NCBI RefSeq assembly: GCF_001570905.1
Contig: NZ_BCSO01000007.1
Coordinates: 45,408 to 109,407 of the forward strand
Direction: 5' to 3'
From: [Zimmermannella] alba NBRC 15616
GTDB taxonomy: Bacteria; Actinomycetota; Actinomycetes; Actinomycetales; Microbacteriaceae
DNA length: 64,000 nucleotides
In this document: piece by piece, positions 31,269-40,557 of the stretch
How the letters are laid out: each line of letters begins with the position of its first letter
How positions within the stretch are numbered: position 1 is the first letter of the stretch
The notes under the pieces: generated by a model
What the model was told of the DNA's origin: nothing
What the model saw: the letters and a program-made list of their open reading frames with translations, nothing else
The model's database searches: none
Translations under genes and position numbers: made by a program

Positions 31269-32972
31269 CTAGGCGTGCGTTGCGTGCTTGTCCTTCACGA
31301 GCGCGTCGCGGACCTTCTTACGGAGGACCTTGCCAACCAGCGACTTCGGCAGCTCATCCCAGATGATGTAGCTGCGCGGCACCTTGTAGTCGGCGAGGTG
31401 CTGGTGCGCGTGGGCGCGAGCAGCCGCCTCATCAAATTCGGCACCCTCCTCGAGCACGATGACGGCCGTGACCGCTTCAGCGCCGCCACCGCGGGTCACC
31501 CCGACGACGGCACACTCAGCGACCGAGTCAAGCTGCGTGACAACCTTCTCCACCTCACTTGGCGAGACGTTCAGCCCACCGGTGATGATGAGCTCCTTCT
31601 TGCGGTCGACGACCGTCACGAAGCCGTCTTCGTCCTGCACGACAAGGTCACCGCTGCGCAGCCAACCGTCCGCGGTGATGGTCTCGCGGGTGTCCTCGGG
31701 GCGCTGCCAGTAGCCCTGGAAGAGCTGGGGGCCGCGAATGAGCAGTTCGCCCACCTCGCCCTGGGCCACCTCTTCGGCGGGGTTGTCCGGGTTCGTCACC
31801 TTGATGTCGGTGGAGGGGAAGGGGATGCCGATCGTGCCGATCTTGCGTTGTTCGGTGAAGGGGTTGCCGAGCGCGACGGGCGAGCATTCCGTGAGGCCGT
31901 ACCCCTCGACGAGGCGTCCACCGGCGACGGCTTCCCACCGCTCGACGACCGGGTCCTGCAGTGTCATGGCGCCCGAGATGGCGTAGATCACATGCGAGAG
32001 GTCGAGCTTGCCGTCACGTGCGAGGCGTGCCATCCGGTCGTACATGGGCGGGACTGCCGGGATGAACGAAGCCTTCGTGTGCTTGTTCGCTTCGACGATG
32101 AGCTCCAGGTCGAAGGTCGGGAAGAGCACCGAGCGGGCACCGATCGACACCGAGTAGATGACCGAGAGGAGCAGGCCGAAGGAGTGGAACATCGGCAGAA
32201 CGCCGTAGATGACCTCCGTGCCCTCACTGAAACGCGGCATCCACGCCTTGCCCTGGCGGGCGTTCGCCCAAAGGTTCTGATGCGTGATCATGGCGCCCTT
32301 CGGCGTCCCGGTCGTACCCGAGGTGTATGCGAGCACGGCGAGGTCCGTGGTCGCCGCGTGCGGGTGGGCGGCGTCGAGCGGCTTCTGAGCGAAGAGCTTT
32401 GTGGAGGGAATCGTGCCGGGCGCCTTCGTCGTGAGCTTCTCGCGGGAGGCGCGCGCCTTCTCGATCGGGAGCTTGAGTAGCAGCTGCATCTTGCGCGGCA
32501 TCGCCTTCGTGATGTCGACGGAGATGATGCGCTCAATCCCGAGGTCCGCGGGGAGCGACTGCACGGTGGGGGCCGCCTTGTCCCACACGATGGCGATCTT
32601 GGCGCCGTGGTCGCGGAACTGCACTTCGAGTTCGTCGCGCGTGTAGAGCGGATTGTGCTCGACCACGATCGCGCCGAGTCGAAGCACCGCGTAGAAGGCG
32701 ATGAGGTGCTGGGGCGCGTTCGGCATGATGAGGGCAACACGGTCACCCTTCTTCACACCGAGTCGGCGAAGGCCCGTCGCGAAGCGGGCAACCTGCTTGC
32801 CGAGATCGCGGTAGCTCGTTTCTCGGCCGAAGAATTCGATCGCGATGGCGTCAGGGAAGCGTTCGATGACGCCGTCCAGCATCTCGGAGAGTGCCCCCGT
32901 CGGGATCTCGATGTCGTGAGGTGTGCCCTCCGCGTAGAAACGGTTCCAGGCGCGGGTTTCGTTGAGCTGCAT
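31269..32972 (-). CDS. long-chain fatty acid-CoA ligase (first paralogue)
   Basis: 567 residues. Adenylates a fatty acid and transfers it to CoA. ANL-superfamily motifs are present: the P-loop-like YTSGTTGTPKGAMITH, the adenine-binding GYGLTECSPVALGNP, the hinge Asp in LRSGDLVVQDEDGF, KKELIITGGLNVSPSEVE, and the C-terminal catalytic lysine in KSLVGKVLRKKVRD. The N-terminus MQLNETRAWNRFYAEGTP is the same pattern as in the second paralogue at 34175-35887, indicating duplication. Substrate chain length cannot be read. It lies 99 nt downstream of the HTH/ECF-S fusion gene on the same strand. Confidence 0.93.
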   Translation of the reverse strand: MQLNETRAWNRFYAEGTPHDIEIPTGALSEMLDGVIERFPDAIAIEFFGRETSYRDLGKQVARFATGLRRLGVKKGDRVALIMPNAPQHLIAFYAVLRLGAIVVEHNPLYTRDELEVQFRDHGAKIAIVWDKAAPTVQSLPADLGIERIISVDITKAMPRKMQLLLKLPIEKARASREKLTTKAPGTIPSTKLFAQKPLDAAHPHAATTDLAVLAYTSGTTGTPKGAMITHQNLWANARQGKAWMPRFSEGTEVIYGVLPMFHSFGLLLSVIYSVSIGARSVLFPTFDLELIVEANKHTKASFIPAVPPMYDRMARLARDGKLDLSHVIYAISGAMTLQDPVVERWEAVAGGRLVEGYGLTECSPVALGNPFTEQRKIGTIGIPFPSTDIKVTNPDNPAEEVAQGEVGELLIRGPQLFQGYWQRPEDTRETITADGWLRSGDLVVQDEDGFVTVVDRKKELIITGGLNVSPSEVEKVVTQLDSVAECAVVGVTRGGGAEAVTAVIVLEEGAEFDEAAARAHAHQHLADYKVPRSYIIWDELPKSLVGKVLRKKVRDALVKDKHATHA

Positions 32973-33071
32973 GACCTCGAGCCTAGCGAGTGGTGGCCCG
33001 GGCGGCGGTTCTTGTGGCTTGCCGGGCCTGCCGAGGAAAGGCTCTGGAGCCGCCTTCGCGGCACCATGGGG

Positions 33072-34097
33072 CTAGTCTGTCGAGCCCTGAACAGGCCGCC
33101 GCAGGACACGTTGCTGCACGAGGCGAAGCCCTGCAAAGGCCAGGAGGCCCGCGACCATCTTGTCCAGGACCTGTGCGAGGAAGTTTGCCTTGAACAGGGC
33201 TTCAATCTCACCCGCGCCGTGATGGGAGAACACGATGGCGAGGTCCTCGGCCATGTGGCCAGTGCCACCGGGCATGGTGCGGAGGATGATGGGCACGGCA
33301 ATGAGCGAGGACACCGCTGCAGCGACGAGATTGAGCACGATGAGTCGCTGCCAGGGATTGCCTCGTTGGCACCAGTACCGGAATCCGAGACCCCAGGCGA
33401 GGCCACCCGCGATCTGAACGAGCGCGAAGGGAAGCTGCGGTGGGTCAGCAATCGAACCGAAGAGGCTCGACGCAAGGCCCACAACGGCACCTCCGACAGG
33501 GCCGAGCGCGAAGGCTGCGAAGGCGGTGCCGATCATGTCGAGGAACAGAGGAGTCCCGAACGGGTGTGACCAGGTGTGCCCGAGCACGTTGATCGTGACG
33601 CTGATGACAGCGATGAGGATGGCGAGGAGCAGAGGGATGCGGACGGGAGTTGCTGCATCCTGCGTGGTCAACCTCATGGCTTGCGAGGCGGCGAGTTGAC
33701 TGGGTGCGTCGCCGTTGCCCGGTTCGCTGTCAGGCGCAGCACCCGCATCAACCGGCGCAAGCTGGTCGATCATTGCGCGGCTTGCCCGCTCCTGCCAGGA
33801 CGGCAACTCCTCATCGGGAACGCCGAGCACCGAGACAATGTCGCCAACGAGATTCACATCGATGCGACGTCGGCCCAGACGGAAGACGTCGTAGATCGTG
33901 GTTCGCGGCGCCACGCAGAGGGCATCCGGGATGCCTGCCTCGCGCCGTCGCACCGCAATACGTCGCGCGATTTCCCCGTACGAGACGGAACCGCTCGCCA
34001 CGCGCAGCTCGCGAAGCTCAAGCACGAAGGCGTCGAGCGAGGTAACCCCGTGCGACGGATCGCCAACGTCAGGCATCGGCGAATTCGAAACGGTCAT
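33072..34097 (-). CDS. HTH domain fused to an ECF S-component-like membrane domain
   Basis: 341 residues. Residues about 15-100 resemble the N-terminal XRE-like or replication-type HTH of actinobacterial regulators (RELRVASGSVSYGEIARRIA followed by APRTTIYDVFRLGRRRIDVNLV). A polar linker (about 105-150) leads to five or six hydrophobic helices (about 155-330). The region PLFLDMIGTAFAAFALGPVGGA with VVGLASSLFGSI is the hallmark pattern of ECF-transporter S components and related 5TMR-type sensors: a helix with D-x-x-G-T-A followed by GP--G-A. Joining a DNA-binding domain to such a membrane domain is unusual; it could be a membrane-bound regulator sensing a small molecule. It sits between two acyl-CoA ligase paralogues on the same strand. 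Confidence 0.75.
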   Translation of the reverse strand: MTVSNSPMPDVGDPSHGVTSLDAFVLELRELRVASGSVSYGEIARRIAVRRREAGIPDALCVAPRTTIYDVFRLGRRRIDVNLVGDIVSVLGVPDEELPSWQERASRAMIDQLAPVDAGAAPDSEPGNGDAPSQLAASQAMRLTTQDAATPVRIPLLLAILIAVISVTINVLGHTWSHPFGTPLFLDMIGTAFAAFALGPVGGAVVGLASSLFGSIADPPQLPFALVQIAGGLAWGLGFRYWCQRGNPWQRLIVLNLVAAAVSSLIAVPIILRTMPGGTGHMAEDLAIVFSHHGAGEIEALFKANFLAQVLDKMVAGLLAFAGLRLVQQRVLRRPVQGSTD

Positions 34098-34174
34098 TGA
34101 CGGGCTTCCTCTTCAGGAGGGCGCCGCGTGTGCGGCCCACTGTTGAAAATACCGCCAAGCAGTGCTGCTTGAGG

Positions 34175-35887
34175 CTACTCGTCCTCGGCGCGGGACGCGT
34201 TCTTGTTGCGGTTGAGCGTCTCGCGAATCTTCTTGCGGAGCGTCTTGCCGATGAGGTTCTTCGGCAACTCTTCCCACACGACGAAGGTGCGGGGGAGCTT
34301 GTGCTCGGCGAGCTGCTGGCGGAGGAGTTCACGGGCAGCCTTCTCGTCGAAGATGGCGCCTTGCTCGAGCACGATGACGGCCGTCACCACTTCAGCGCCG
34401 CGGCCACGGGTGACGCCAACGGCAGCAGACTCCTTGACGCCCTCGAGCGAGTTGAGTGCGCCCTCCACTTCGCTCGGTGCCACGTTGTAGCCGCCGGTGA
34501 TGATGAGTTCCTTACGGCGGTCGACGATCTTCACGAAGCCGCGCTCGTCCTGGACGACGATGTCGCCGGTGCGCAGCCAACCGTCCTCGGTGAGCGTCTC
34601 AGCCGTCTCGTCGGGGCGGTTCCAGTAGCCCTGGAAAATCTGCGGGCCGCGGGCGAGGAGTTCACCCTCCTCGCCGAGCTCGACCTCACGATCGTCGTTC
34701 TCGAAGTCCACGACCTTGATCTCGGTGCTCGGGAACGCAAGGCCCACGAAGCCTTCGGTTGCCTCCTCCGAGAACGGGTTGCCGAGGAGGATGGGGGAGG
34801 CCTCGGTCATGCCGTAGCCCTCAACGAGCTGACCCTTGCACACGTCATCCCACCGGTTCACGAGAGCAGGGTTGAGCGCCATGGCACCCGAGATGGCATA
34901 GCGCACCTGGGAAAGGTCAACGCCGCCGTCCTTTGCGGAGCGGATGATGCGCTCGAGCATCGGCGGAACGCCCGGGAGGAACGTCGGCGGGTGCTTCTTC
35001 GACGCCTCGGCCACGAGCGACACGTCAAAGGTGGGGAAGAGGACGACGCAGGCGCCGAGGCGCACGGCGTACACGACCGAGAGCATGAGCCCGAAAACGT
35101 GGAACATCGGCAGCATCGAGTAGATCGTCTCGCGTCCCGCGACCAGGCCCGGCATCCAGGCGCGGCCCTGCGCGCTGTTCGCGAGGAGGTTGCCATGCGT
35201 GAGCATCGCGCCCTTCGGGACACCGGTCGTGCCTGAGGTGTACTGGATGATCGCGAGGTCGTCGGTCGCTGGCATCGGGACGCTTGCGGGCAGACGGGAG
35301 GAACGCTGCAGCTCGGTGAACGGCATCGTCTCGGGTGCGGCTTGGGTGAGTTTTGCGCGGGAAGCCTTCGCCTTCTTCACCGGCAGACGCAGGGCGATCT
35401 GGGTCGTGAGCGGCATGCCGCGCGTGATGTCGACCGAGATGATGTGTTCGAGGCCGAGCTTGTCCTTGAGCTCGAGCACCTTGCCAGCGGACTTGTCCCA
35501 GGCGATGACGACCTTCGCGCTGTGATCCTTGAGTTGCACTTCGAGCTCGTGCGGCGTGTAGAGCGGGTTGTGCTCGACAACGATCGCACCAAGGCGAAGT
35601 ACCGCGTAGAAGGCGATGACGTGCTGTGGCGAGTTCGGGAGCACGAGCGCGACACGGTCACCGGCCTTCACCTCGAGGCGCTGCAGGCCGTGGGCCACGC
35701 GGAGGACCTCATCGAACAGTCGGCGGTAGCTCGTTTCCCGGTTAAAGAAGACCATGGCAGGGCGGTTGCCGTAGCGTTCGGCGGCATCCTCCAGCAGTGA
35801 CGGCAGGCTGCCTTCGACGGGAGGAATGTCCATCGGCGTGCCCGCCGTGTAGTACTTCGTCCAGGCGCGCGTCTCGTTGAGCTCCAT
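34175..35887 (-). CDS. long-chain fatty acid-CoA ligase (second paralogue)
   Basis: 570 residues from ATG 35887, chosen because MELNETRAWTKYYTAGTP aligns with the N-terminus of the paralogue at 31269; the frame stays open 30 codons further upstream. ANL motifs are YTSGTTGVPKGAMLTHGN, GYGMTEASPILLGNPFSEE, LRTGDIVVQDERGF, KELIITGGYNVAPSEVEGAL and KNLIGKTLRKKIRETL (catalytic Lys). It activates fatty acids for beta-oxidation, lipid synthesis or remodelling. It is the first of three minus-strand genes, with the HTH/ECF-S fusion gene 77 nt downstream, so regulated co-expression is plausible. Confidence 0.93.
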   Translation of the reverse strand: MELNETRAWTKYYTAGTPMDIPPVEGSLPSLLEDAAERYGNRPAMVFFNRETSYRRLFDEVLRVAHGLQRLEVKAGDRVALVLPNSPQHVIAFYAVLRLGAIVVEHNPLYTPHELEVQLKDHSAKVVIAWDKSAGKVLELKDKLGLEHIISVDITRGMPLTTQIALRLPVKKAKASRAKLTQAAPETMPFTELQRSSRLPASVPMPATDDLAIIQYTSGTTGVPKGAMLTHGNLLANSAQGRAWMPGLVAGRETIYSMLPMFHVFGLMLSVVYAVRLGACVVLFPTFDVSLVAEASKKHPPTFLPGVPPMLERIIRSAKDGGVDLSQVRYAISGAMALNPALVNRWDDVCKGQLVEGYGMTEASPILLGNPFSEEATEGFVGLAFPSTEIKVVDFENDDREVELGEEGELLARGPQIFQGYWNRPDETAETLTEDGWLRTGDIVVQDERGFVKIVDRRKELIITGGYNVAPSEVEGALNSLEGVKESAAVGVTRGRGAEVVTAVIVLEQGAIFDEKAARELLRQQLAEHKLPRTFVVWEELPKNLIGKTLRKKIRETLNRNKNASRAEDE

Positions 35888-35946
35888 AGGCCAAATGCTA
35901 CTTCGGGCGAAGCCTGGAACCCCACGACTTCCTGATGGCGAATGCA

Positions 35947-35980
35947 CTGGTGGGGCCTCGCGACAACGAGACCCCACCAG
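35947..35980 (-). terminator. terminator after ugd
   Basis: 14-nt arms CTGGTGGGGCCTCG (35947-35960) and its complement with one wobble (35967-35980), with a 6-nt loop. It lies 21 nt beyond the ugd stop in the direction of transcription and followed by a few T residues on that strand is not evident, so it is judged by stem strength. Confidence 0.75.
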
Positions 35981-36001
35981 GGAATTTCTTCAATGATGAC
36001 G

Positions 36002-37333
36002 CTATTCGGTAGCTGCCAGGTCGGGGCGGCCGGGCGAGCGGAGCGTCCAACCTGCGCGAACCCACGCATCGCGGTCGAGGCAGTTACGGCCGTCGACGAT
36101 GCGCTTGCCGGGGCAGTGGGTAATGACCTCTGCCGGGTCGAGCTCGCGGAACTCACGCCACTCGGTGCAGAGCACCACAACCTCGGCACCCTCAGCTGCC
36201 TCGGCCGGCGACTCGGTGAGGACCAGGCCCGGCACCTGACGGATGGCGTTCTGCATGGCGGCCGGGTCGTAGGCGCGCACCGTCGCACCTGCGGCCACGA
36301 GGCGTCCTGCCACGTCGAGGGCGGGCGATTCGCGGATATCGTCGCTGTCCGGCTTGAAGGAGAGACCCCACACGGCGACCGTCTTGCCAGCGAGGGCACC
36401 TTCGCCGCCGACGAGCTCCTCAGCCATTGCGACAACGCGGTCGCGGCGGCGCAGGTTGATCTCGTCCATGAGGCGAAGGAAGTCGAGGCTCTCGTCGAGG
36501 CCAAGCTCGAGGCTGCGGGCATGGAAGGCGCGGATGTCCTTCGGCAGGCAGCCGCCACCGAACCCGAGGCCCGAGTTGAGGAACCGGCGGCCGATGCGGA
36601 CGTCGTGACCGATGGCATCCGCGAGCTCGGTGACATCGCCACCGGTGGCCTCGCACACCTCAGCCATCGCGTTGATGAAGGAAATCTTCGTGGCGAGGAA
36701 GGCGTTGGCGGAAACCTTGACGAGCTCTGCCGTCTCCATGTTCACGATGAGGCGCGGCGTCGGGATGTCGATGATCGAGCGGTAGACCGTGTCGAGCTTC
36801 TCGGCGGCCCACTCGGCGTCGTCGGCGACGCCGTAGACGATGCGGTCCGGGGTGAGGGTGTCCTTGATGGCAAAGCCCTCGCGGAGGAACTCCGGGTTCC
36901 AAATAAGCTCGGCGCTCGGCTGGGCTTCCTGGATCTGGGAGCGCAGTGCGCGGGCCGTGCCCACCGGGACGGTCGACTTGCCGACAACGACGGTGCCTTC
37001 ACGCAGGTAGGGGATGAGCGAATCAGTCGCAGCGTGGACGTAGCTGAGATCTGCAGCCTTCGAGTTCTTCTGCTGCGGGGTGCCCACACCGATGAAGTGC
37101 ACTTCCGCTTCAGCAACCTTGCTCGGATCGGTCGTGAATTCGAGACGGCCGTTTGCGAGCTGCTCCGTGAGAAGCGAGTCAAAACCGGGTTCGTGGAACG
37201 GGACCTTGCCAGCTTGAAGGCGTGCAATCTTGTCCGTGTCTACATCGAGACCAACCACCTCGTGGCCGAGTGAGGCCATGCCTGCCGCATGGACTGCACC
37301 GAGGTAGCCGCAACCGATGACCGAGATCTTCAT
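36002..37333 (-). CDS. ugd: UDP-glucose 6-dehydrogenase
   Basis: 443 residues. Oxidises UDP-glucose (or a related UDP-sugar) to the uronate with two NAD+, a precursor for surface polysaccharides. The N-terminal Rossmann fold starts ISVIGCGYLGAVHAAGMASLGHEV, a GxGxxG pattern. The catalytic cysteine sits in GLGFGGGCLPKDIRAF and the central KISFINAMAEVCE block is typical. The C-terminal UDP-binding domain has WGLSFKPDSDDIRESPAL. An AGGAGC site lies 4-5 nt before the ATG. It stands alone between a terminator and dinB, divergent from the latter. Confidence 0.95.
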   Translation of the reverse strand: MKISVIGCGYLGAVHAAGMASLGHEVVGLDVDTDKIARLQAGKVPFHEPGFDSLLTEQLANGRLEFTTDPSKVAEAEVHFIGVGTPQQKNSKAADLSYVHAATDSLIPYLREGTVVVGKSTVPVGTARALRSQIQEAQPSAELIWNPEFLREGFAIKDTLTPDRIVYGVADDAEWAAEKLDTVYRSIIDIPTPRLIVNMETAELVKVSANAFLATKISFINAMAEVCEATGGDVTELADAIGHDVRIGRRFLNSGLGFGGGCLPKDIRAFHARSLELGLDESLDFLRLMDEINLRRRDRVVAMAEELVGGEGALAGKTVAVWGLSFKPDSDDIRESPALDVAGRLVAAGATVRAYDPAAMQNAIRQVPGLVLTESPAEAAEGAEVVVLCTEWREFRELDPAEVITHCPGKRIVDGRNCLDRDAWVRAGWTLRSPGRPDLAATE

Positions 37334-37501
37334 AATGCTCCTGTCAGCTTCCAGCGCGGGTGGCGCTTCCGCACATTATGTCGCTCAAGGCCAACAACGA
37401 GGTGACGTTCGTTGGCCTGGGACATCCTTCTTCGAGATTTCCTCCTGACGAGGAGTGCCGCGCCTGAACGGAATGTCGGTGGTCGCGGGGACAATTGAAG
37501 G

Positions 37502-38776
37502 GTGAGCGGCAAGAACCTCGGTGGGCGACTCGTGGGCTGGAACGACAACGATCGTTCCGCCACGATTCTGCACGTCGACATGGACGCCTTCTTCGTCGCG
37601 GTCGAACTGCTCGAGCGTCCCGAACTGCGCGGCGAACCAGTCATCGTGGGCGGCACAGCTGGCCGCGGTGTCGTCTCGAGCGCAAGCTATGAGGCGCGCG
37701 CCTACGGGGTGCGTTCGGCGATGCCGATGGCGGAGGCACTCAGGCTGTGCCCAACGGCCGTCGTGCTGCCCGGCCAGATGGCGAAATATCGCGAACACTC
37801 ACGACGCGTGATGTCGCTGTTCGAAGAGTTCACGCCGCTTGTTGAGCCACTGTCCATCGACGAAGCGTTTCTCGATGTCTCCGGGGCGTTCACGCTCTTT
37901 GGCTCGCCCGCAAGCATTGCCCGGAAGATTCGTGCCCGCGTTCTCGAAGAGACGGGTCTGAGCTGCTCGGTTGGCGGTGGCGCGAGTAAGTTCGTCGCCA
38001 AGCTCGCCTCCGGCAAGTGCAAGCCCGCCGGAACCCTCATCATTTCCGAGGCCGAGACGGTGCCGTTCCTCCACACGCTGCCGGTGACGGCGCTCTGGGG
38101 TGTGGGCGCCGCAACCGCGACGCGACTGCGCGAACGAGGCATCACGACCGTTCGCGAACTTGCCGAGACGCCCAAGCAGACGCTCATCCGCGCCCTCGGT
38201 ACTGCGCAGGGGGAGCGCCTCCACGACCTCGCCTGGGGACGCGACCCGCGCCGGGTGGAGACGAGCCGTCGCGAGAAGTCCGTGAGTCACGAGCAAACGT
38301 TTATGACTGACCTCGCTGGTATTGCCGAGCTTGAGCGTGAACTTCGGGCGCAATCGGATGCCGTTGCTCGGCGTCTCCGCTCGGCTGGCCTCGAGGCGCG
38401 CGGTATTGCGCTGAAACTGCGCTGGCCCGATTTCACCACTGTCACCCGCTCCCGTGTTCTCACCGAACCGAGCGACACCGGCCATCGCCTCTTTCGTGAA
38501 GTGCGCGAACTTCTGCATGAAGTGAACCCGCACGGGCGCGCGGTGCGCCTCATTGGGGTGCGTGCAGACCACCTCGTTGAGGCCGGCAGCGGCCTCGCCG
38601 AGCTTCCTCTCTGGGAAGACGATCGCAACGACGAATGGCGTGAGGCTGAGCGCACCATCGACCGTGCGCTCGAGAAGTTCGGCAAGCACGCCATTCGGCC
38701 CGCGTCTCTGCTAGGCCGCGGTGAACGCCGCGACGGCACGACTGGCCTCAGCGACCGGCCCGCCCAGGGCGCCTGA
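37502..38776 (+). CDS. dinB: DNA polymerase IV (Y-family)
   Basis: 424 residues from GTG 37502. Translesion polymerase. It shows the catalytic DMDAFFVAVELLERPEL, the steric gate region with YEARAYGVRSAMPMAEAL, SIDEAFLDVSG (second and third catalytic acids), the HhH thumb LWGVGAATATRLRERGI and the little-finger domain (about 245-365). The tail is longer than usual and does not show a clear beta-clamp-binding QLxLF-type motif, so clamp use is uncertain. No Shine-Dalgarno is found; an ACAATT box lies close to the start, fitting leaderless or short-leader expression. Only 2 nt separate its stop from the treZ stop (convergent). Confidence 0.95.
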   Translation: MSGKNLGGRLVGWNDNDRSATILHVDMDAFFVAVELLERPELRGEPVIVGGTAGRGVVSSASYEARAYGVRSAMPMAEALRLCPTAVVLPGQMAKYREHSRRVMSLFEEFTPLVEPLSIDEAFLDVSGAFTLFGSPASIARKIRARVLEETGLSCSVGGGASKFVAKLASGKCKPAGTLIISEAETVPFLHTLPVTALWGVGAATATRLRERGITTVRELAETPKQTLIRALGTAQGERLHDLAWGRDPRRVETSRREKSVSHEQTFMTDLAGIAELERELRAQSDAVARRLRSAGLEARGIALKLRWPDFTTVTRSRVLTEPSDTGHRLFREVRELLHEVNPHGRAVRLIGVRADHLVEAGSGLAELPLWEDDRNDEWREAERTIDRALEKFGKHAIRPASLLGRGERRDGTTGLSDRPAQGA

Positions 38777-38778
38777 CG

Positions 38779-40557
38779 CTACTCGACGACGACGAGCGTG
38801 TGAGCAGGGAGCGTCACGGTGCCGTCCTCGAGTTCGCCGCCTCCCGAGGCGAACAGGAGCCTCGTCGCCGAGACATCGACGGTCCGCTCGTCAGCGGAGA
38901 AGTTCGCGACAAGGCTCAGCGTGTTCGTGCGCACAATGAAGAGCTCCTCGTCGGCGCGAGCTTCAATGTCGCGTGACTCGCGCCACGGGTTGGCGAATTC
39001 GGGGCGGGCGGCTCGGAACGCGATGAGCGCCTTCGTAAAGTCCCACAGCTCCCGGTGCGGGCTCGCCTCCCGTTCAGTCCAGTCGAGCTTGGACGCGAGG
39101 AAGGTGTCTTCGGCCTGGGGGTCGGGCACCTTGGATTCGTCCCATCCCATCCGGGCAAACTCGCGCAAGCGACCGCTCGAGGTGGCGAGGGCAAGCTCAG
39201 GCTCCTGATGGTCCGAGAAAAAACAGAAGGGCGTCGTTGCGCCCCACTCTTCACCCATGAAGAGCATCGGGGTGAAGGGGGACAGGAGCGTCACGGCGAG
39301 GCTGAGGCGCTGCTGGTCGATGCTCAGCCGATCGGTCCAGCGACTGCCATCGGCGCGGTTGCCCACCTGGTCGTGGTTCTGATCGCACACGACGAGCCGC
39401 CAGCTTGGAGTGCGCGGGTCGAGGATCCGGCCATGAGTTCGACCTCGGAACGAAGAGATCGAACCGTCGTGGAAGAAGCCACCGCTCCACACCTTTGCGA
39501 GCGCGGTCACGCCGTCAAAGTCGGCAAAGTAGCCGCTGCGGTCGCCGGTCACCGCCACGTGCAAGGCGTGGTGAAAGTCATCGCTCCACTGGGCGTCCAC
39601 GCCGAGACCGCCAGCTTCACGCGGGGTGATCGTCCTGGGGTCGTTGAGGTCGGATTCGGCGATGAGCGTGAAGGGTCGGCCGCGGGTTGCGGAGATTTCC
39701 TCCGCGAGCATCGACATCTCTTCGAGGATGGTTGTCGCTCGCGTGTCGACGAGGGCGTGCACGGCATCGAGGCGGAGCGCATCAACGTCGTACTCGTAGG
39801 CCCACATGCGGACGTTGTCGAGGATGTAGCGTCCCACCTCATCCGACCAGGGGCCGTCGAGGTTGATGGCCTGCCCCCACACGGTGTGGTGATGGTCGGC
39901 GAGATAGGGGCCAAACTTCGGCAGGTAATTGCCGGAGGGGCCGAAGTGGTTGTAGACGACGTCCTGGATGACGCCGATGCCGTGCTCGTGGCAGGCGGCC
40001 ACAAAGTCGTGGTAGCCGCGCGGCCCGCCGTAGGCCTCGTGGACTGCGAACCAGTCGACGCCGTCGTAACCCCAACCGTGGTGCCCACCGAATGCAGCAA
40101 CCGGCAGCAACTCGATGAAGGAGATGCCCAGCTCCTGCAGCTCGGGGAGTCGTTCGATGGCGCCCGCGAAGGTGCCCGCTTCGGTGAAACACCCGATGTG
40201 CACTTCCATGACCACGCCGCCAGCGAGTTGGCGTCCGGTCCAGCTCGGCACGGGGCGTGCCGTCACGGAGTCGGGCAGGGTGCGGGAGGCGCGGTGGACT
40301 CCATCGGGCTGCCAGCGGGAGCGCGGGTCCGGCAGCAGCGCATCACCGTTGATGCGGTAGCCGTAGCTGATGCCGTCCGGTGCCTCGCTCGCGCGTGCCT
40401 CGAGCGCCGCGCGATCGTCGGCACTCGGCCGCCACCAGCCGTTGCGTCGTGCATCAGCGTGGAGCGTGTAGCGATCGCCCTCGACATCCAGTTCGAGATG
40501 GGTCGCTTCTGGTGCCCACACGTCAAATCGCCGCCAGATGTCGTTTCCTCGGGTCAT
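38779..40557 (-). CDS. treZ: malto-oligosyltrehalose trehalohydrolase
   Basis: 592 residues. Releases trehalose from maltooligosyl-trehalose. GH13_10 family: an N-terminal beta domain (FDVWAPEATHLELDVEGDRY), then the barrel with ISFIELLPVAAFGGHHGWGYDG, QDVVYNHFGPSGNYL, DALRLDAVHALVD (nucleophile Asp), FTLIAESDLNDPR (Glu) and QNHDQVGNRADGSR (Asp). The LFMGEEWGATTPFCFFSDH region is the usual block after it. It overlaps the treY stop by 4 nt (ATGA) and closes the glgX-treY-treZ operon. Confidence 0.96.
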   Translation of the reverse strand: MTRGNDIWRRFDVWAPEATHLELDVEGDRYTLHADARRNGWWRPSADDRAALEARASEAPDGISYGYRINGDALLPDPRSRWQPDGVHRASRTLPDSVTARPVPSWTGRQLAGGVVMEVHIGCFTEAGTFAGAIERLPELQELGISFIELLPVAAFGGHHGWGYDGVDWFAVHEAYGGPRGYHDFVAACHEHGIGVIQDVVYNHFGPSGNYLPKFGPYLADHHHTVWGQAINLDGPWSDEVGRYILDNVRMWAYEYDVDALRLDAVHALVDTRATTILEEMSMLAEEISATRGRPFTLIAESDLNDPRTITPREAGGLGVDAQWSDDFHHALHVAVTGDRSGYFADFDGVTALAKVWSGGFFHDGSISSFRGRTHGRILDPRTPSWRLVVCDQNHDQVGNRADGSRWTDRLSIDQQRLSLAVTLLSPFTPMLFMGEEWGATTPFCFFSDHQEPELALATSSGRLREFARMGWDESKVPDPQAEDTFLASKLDWTEREASPHRELWDFTKALIAFRAARPEFANPWRESRDIEARADEELFIVRTNTLSLVANFSADERTVDVSATRLLFASGGGELEDGTVTLPAHTLVVVE

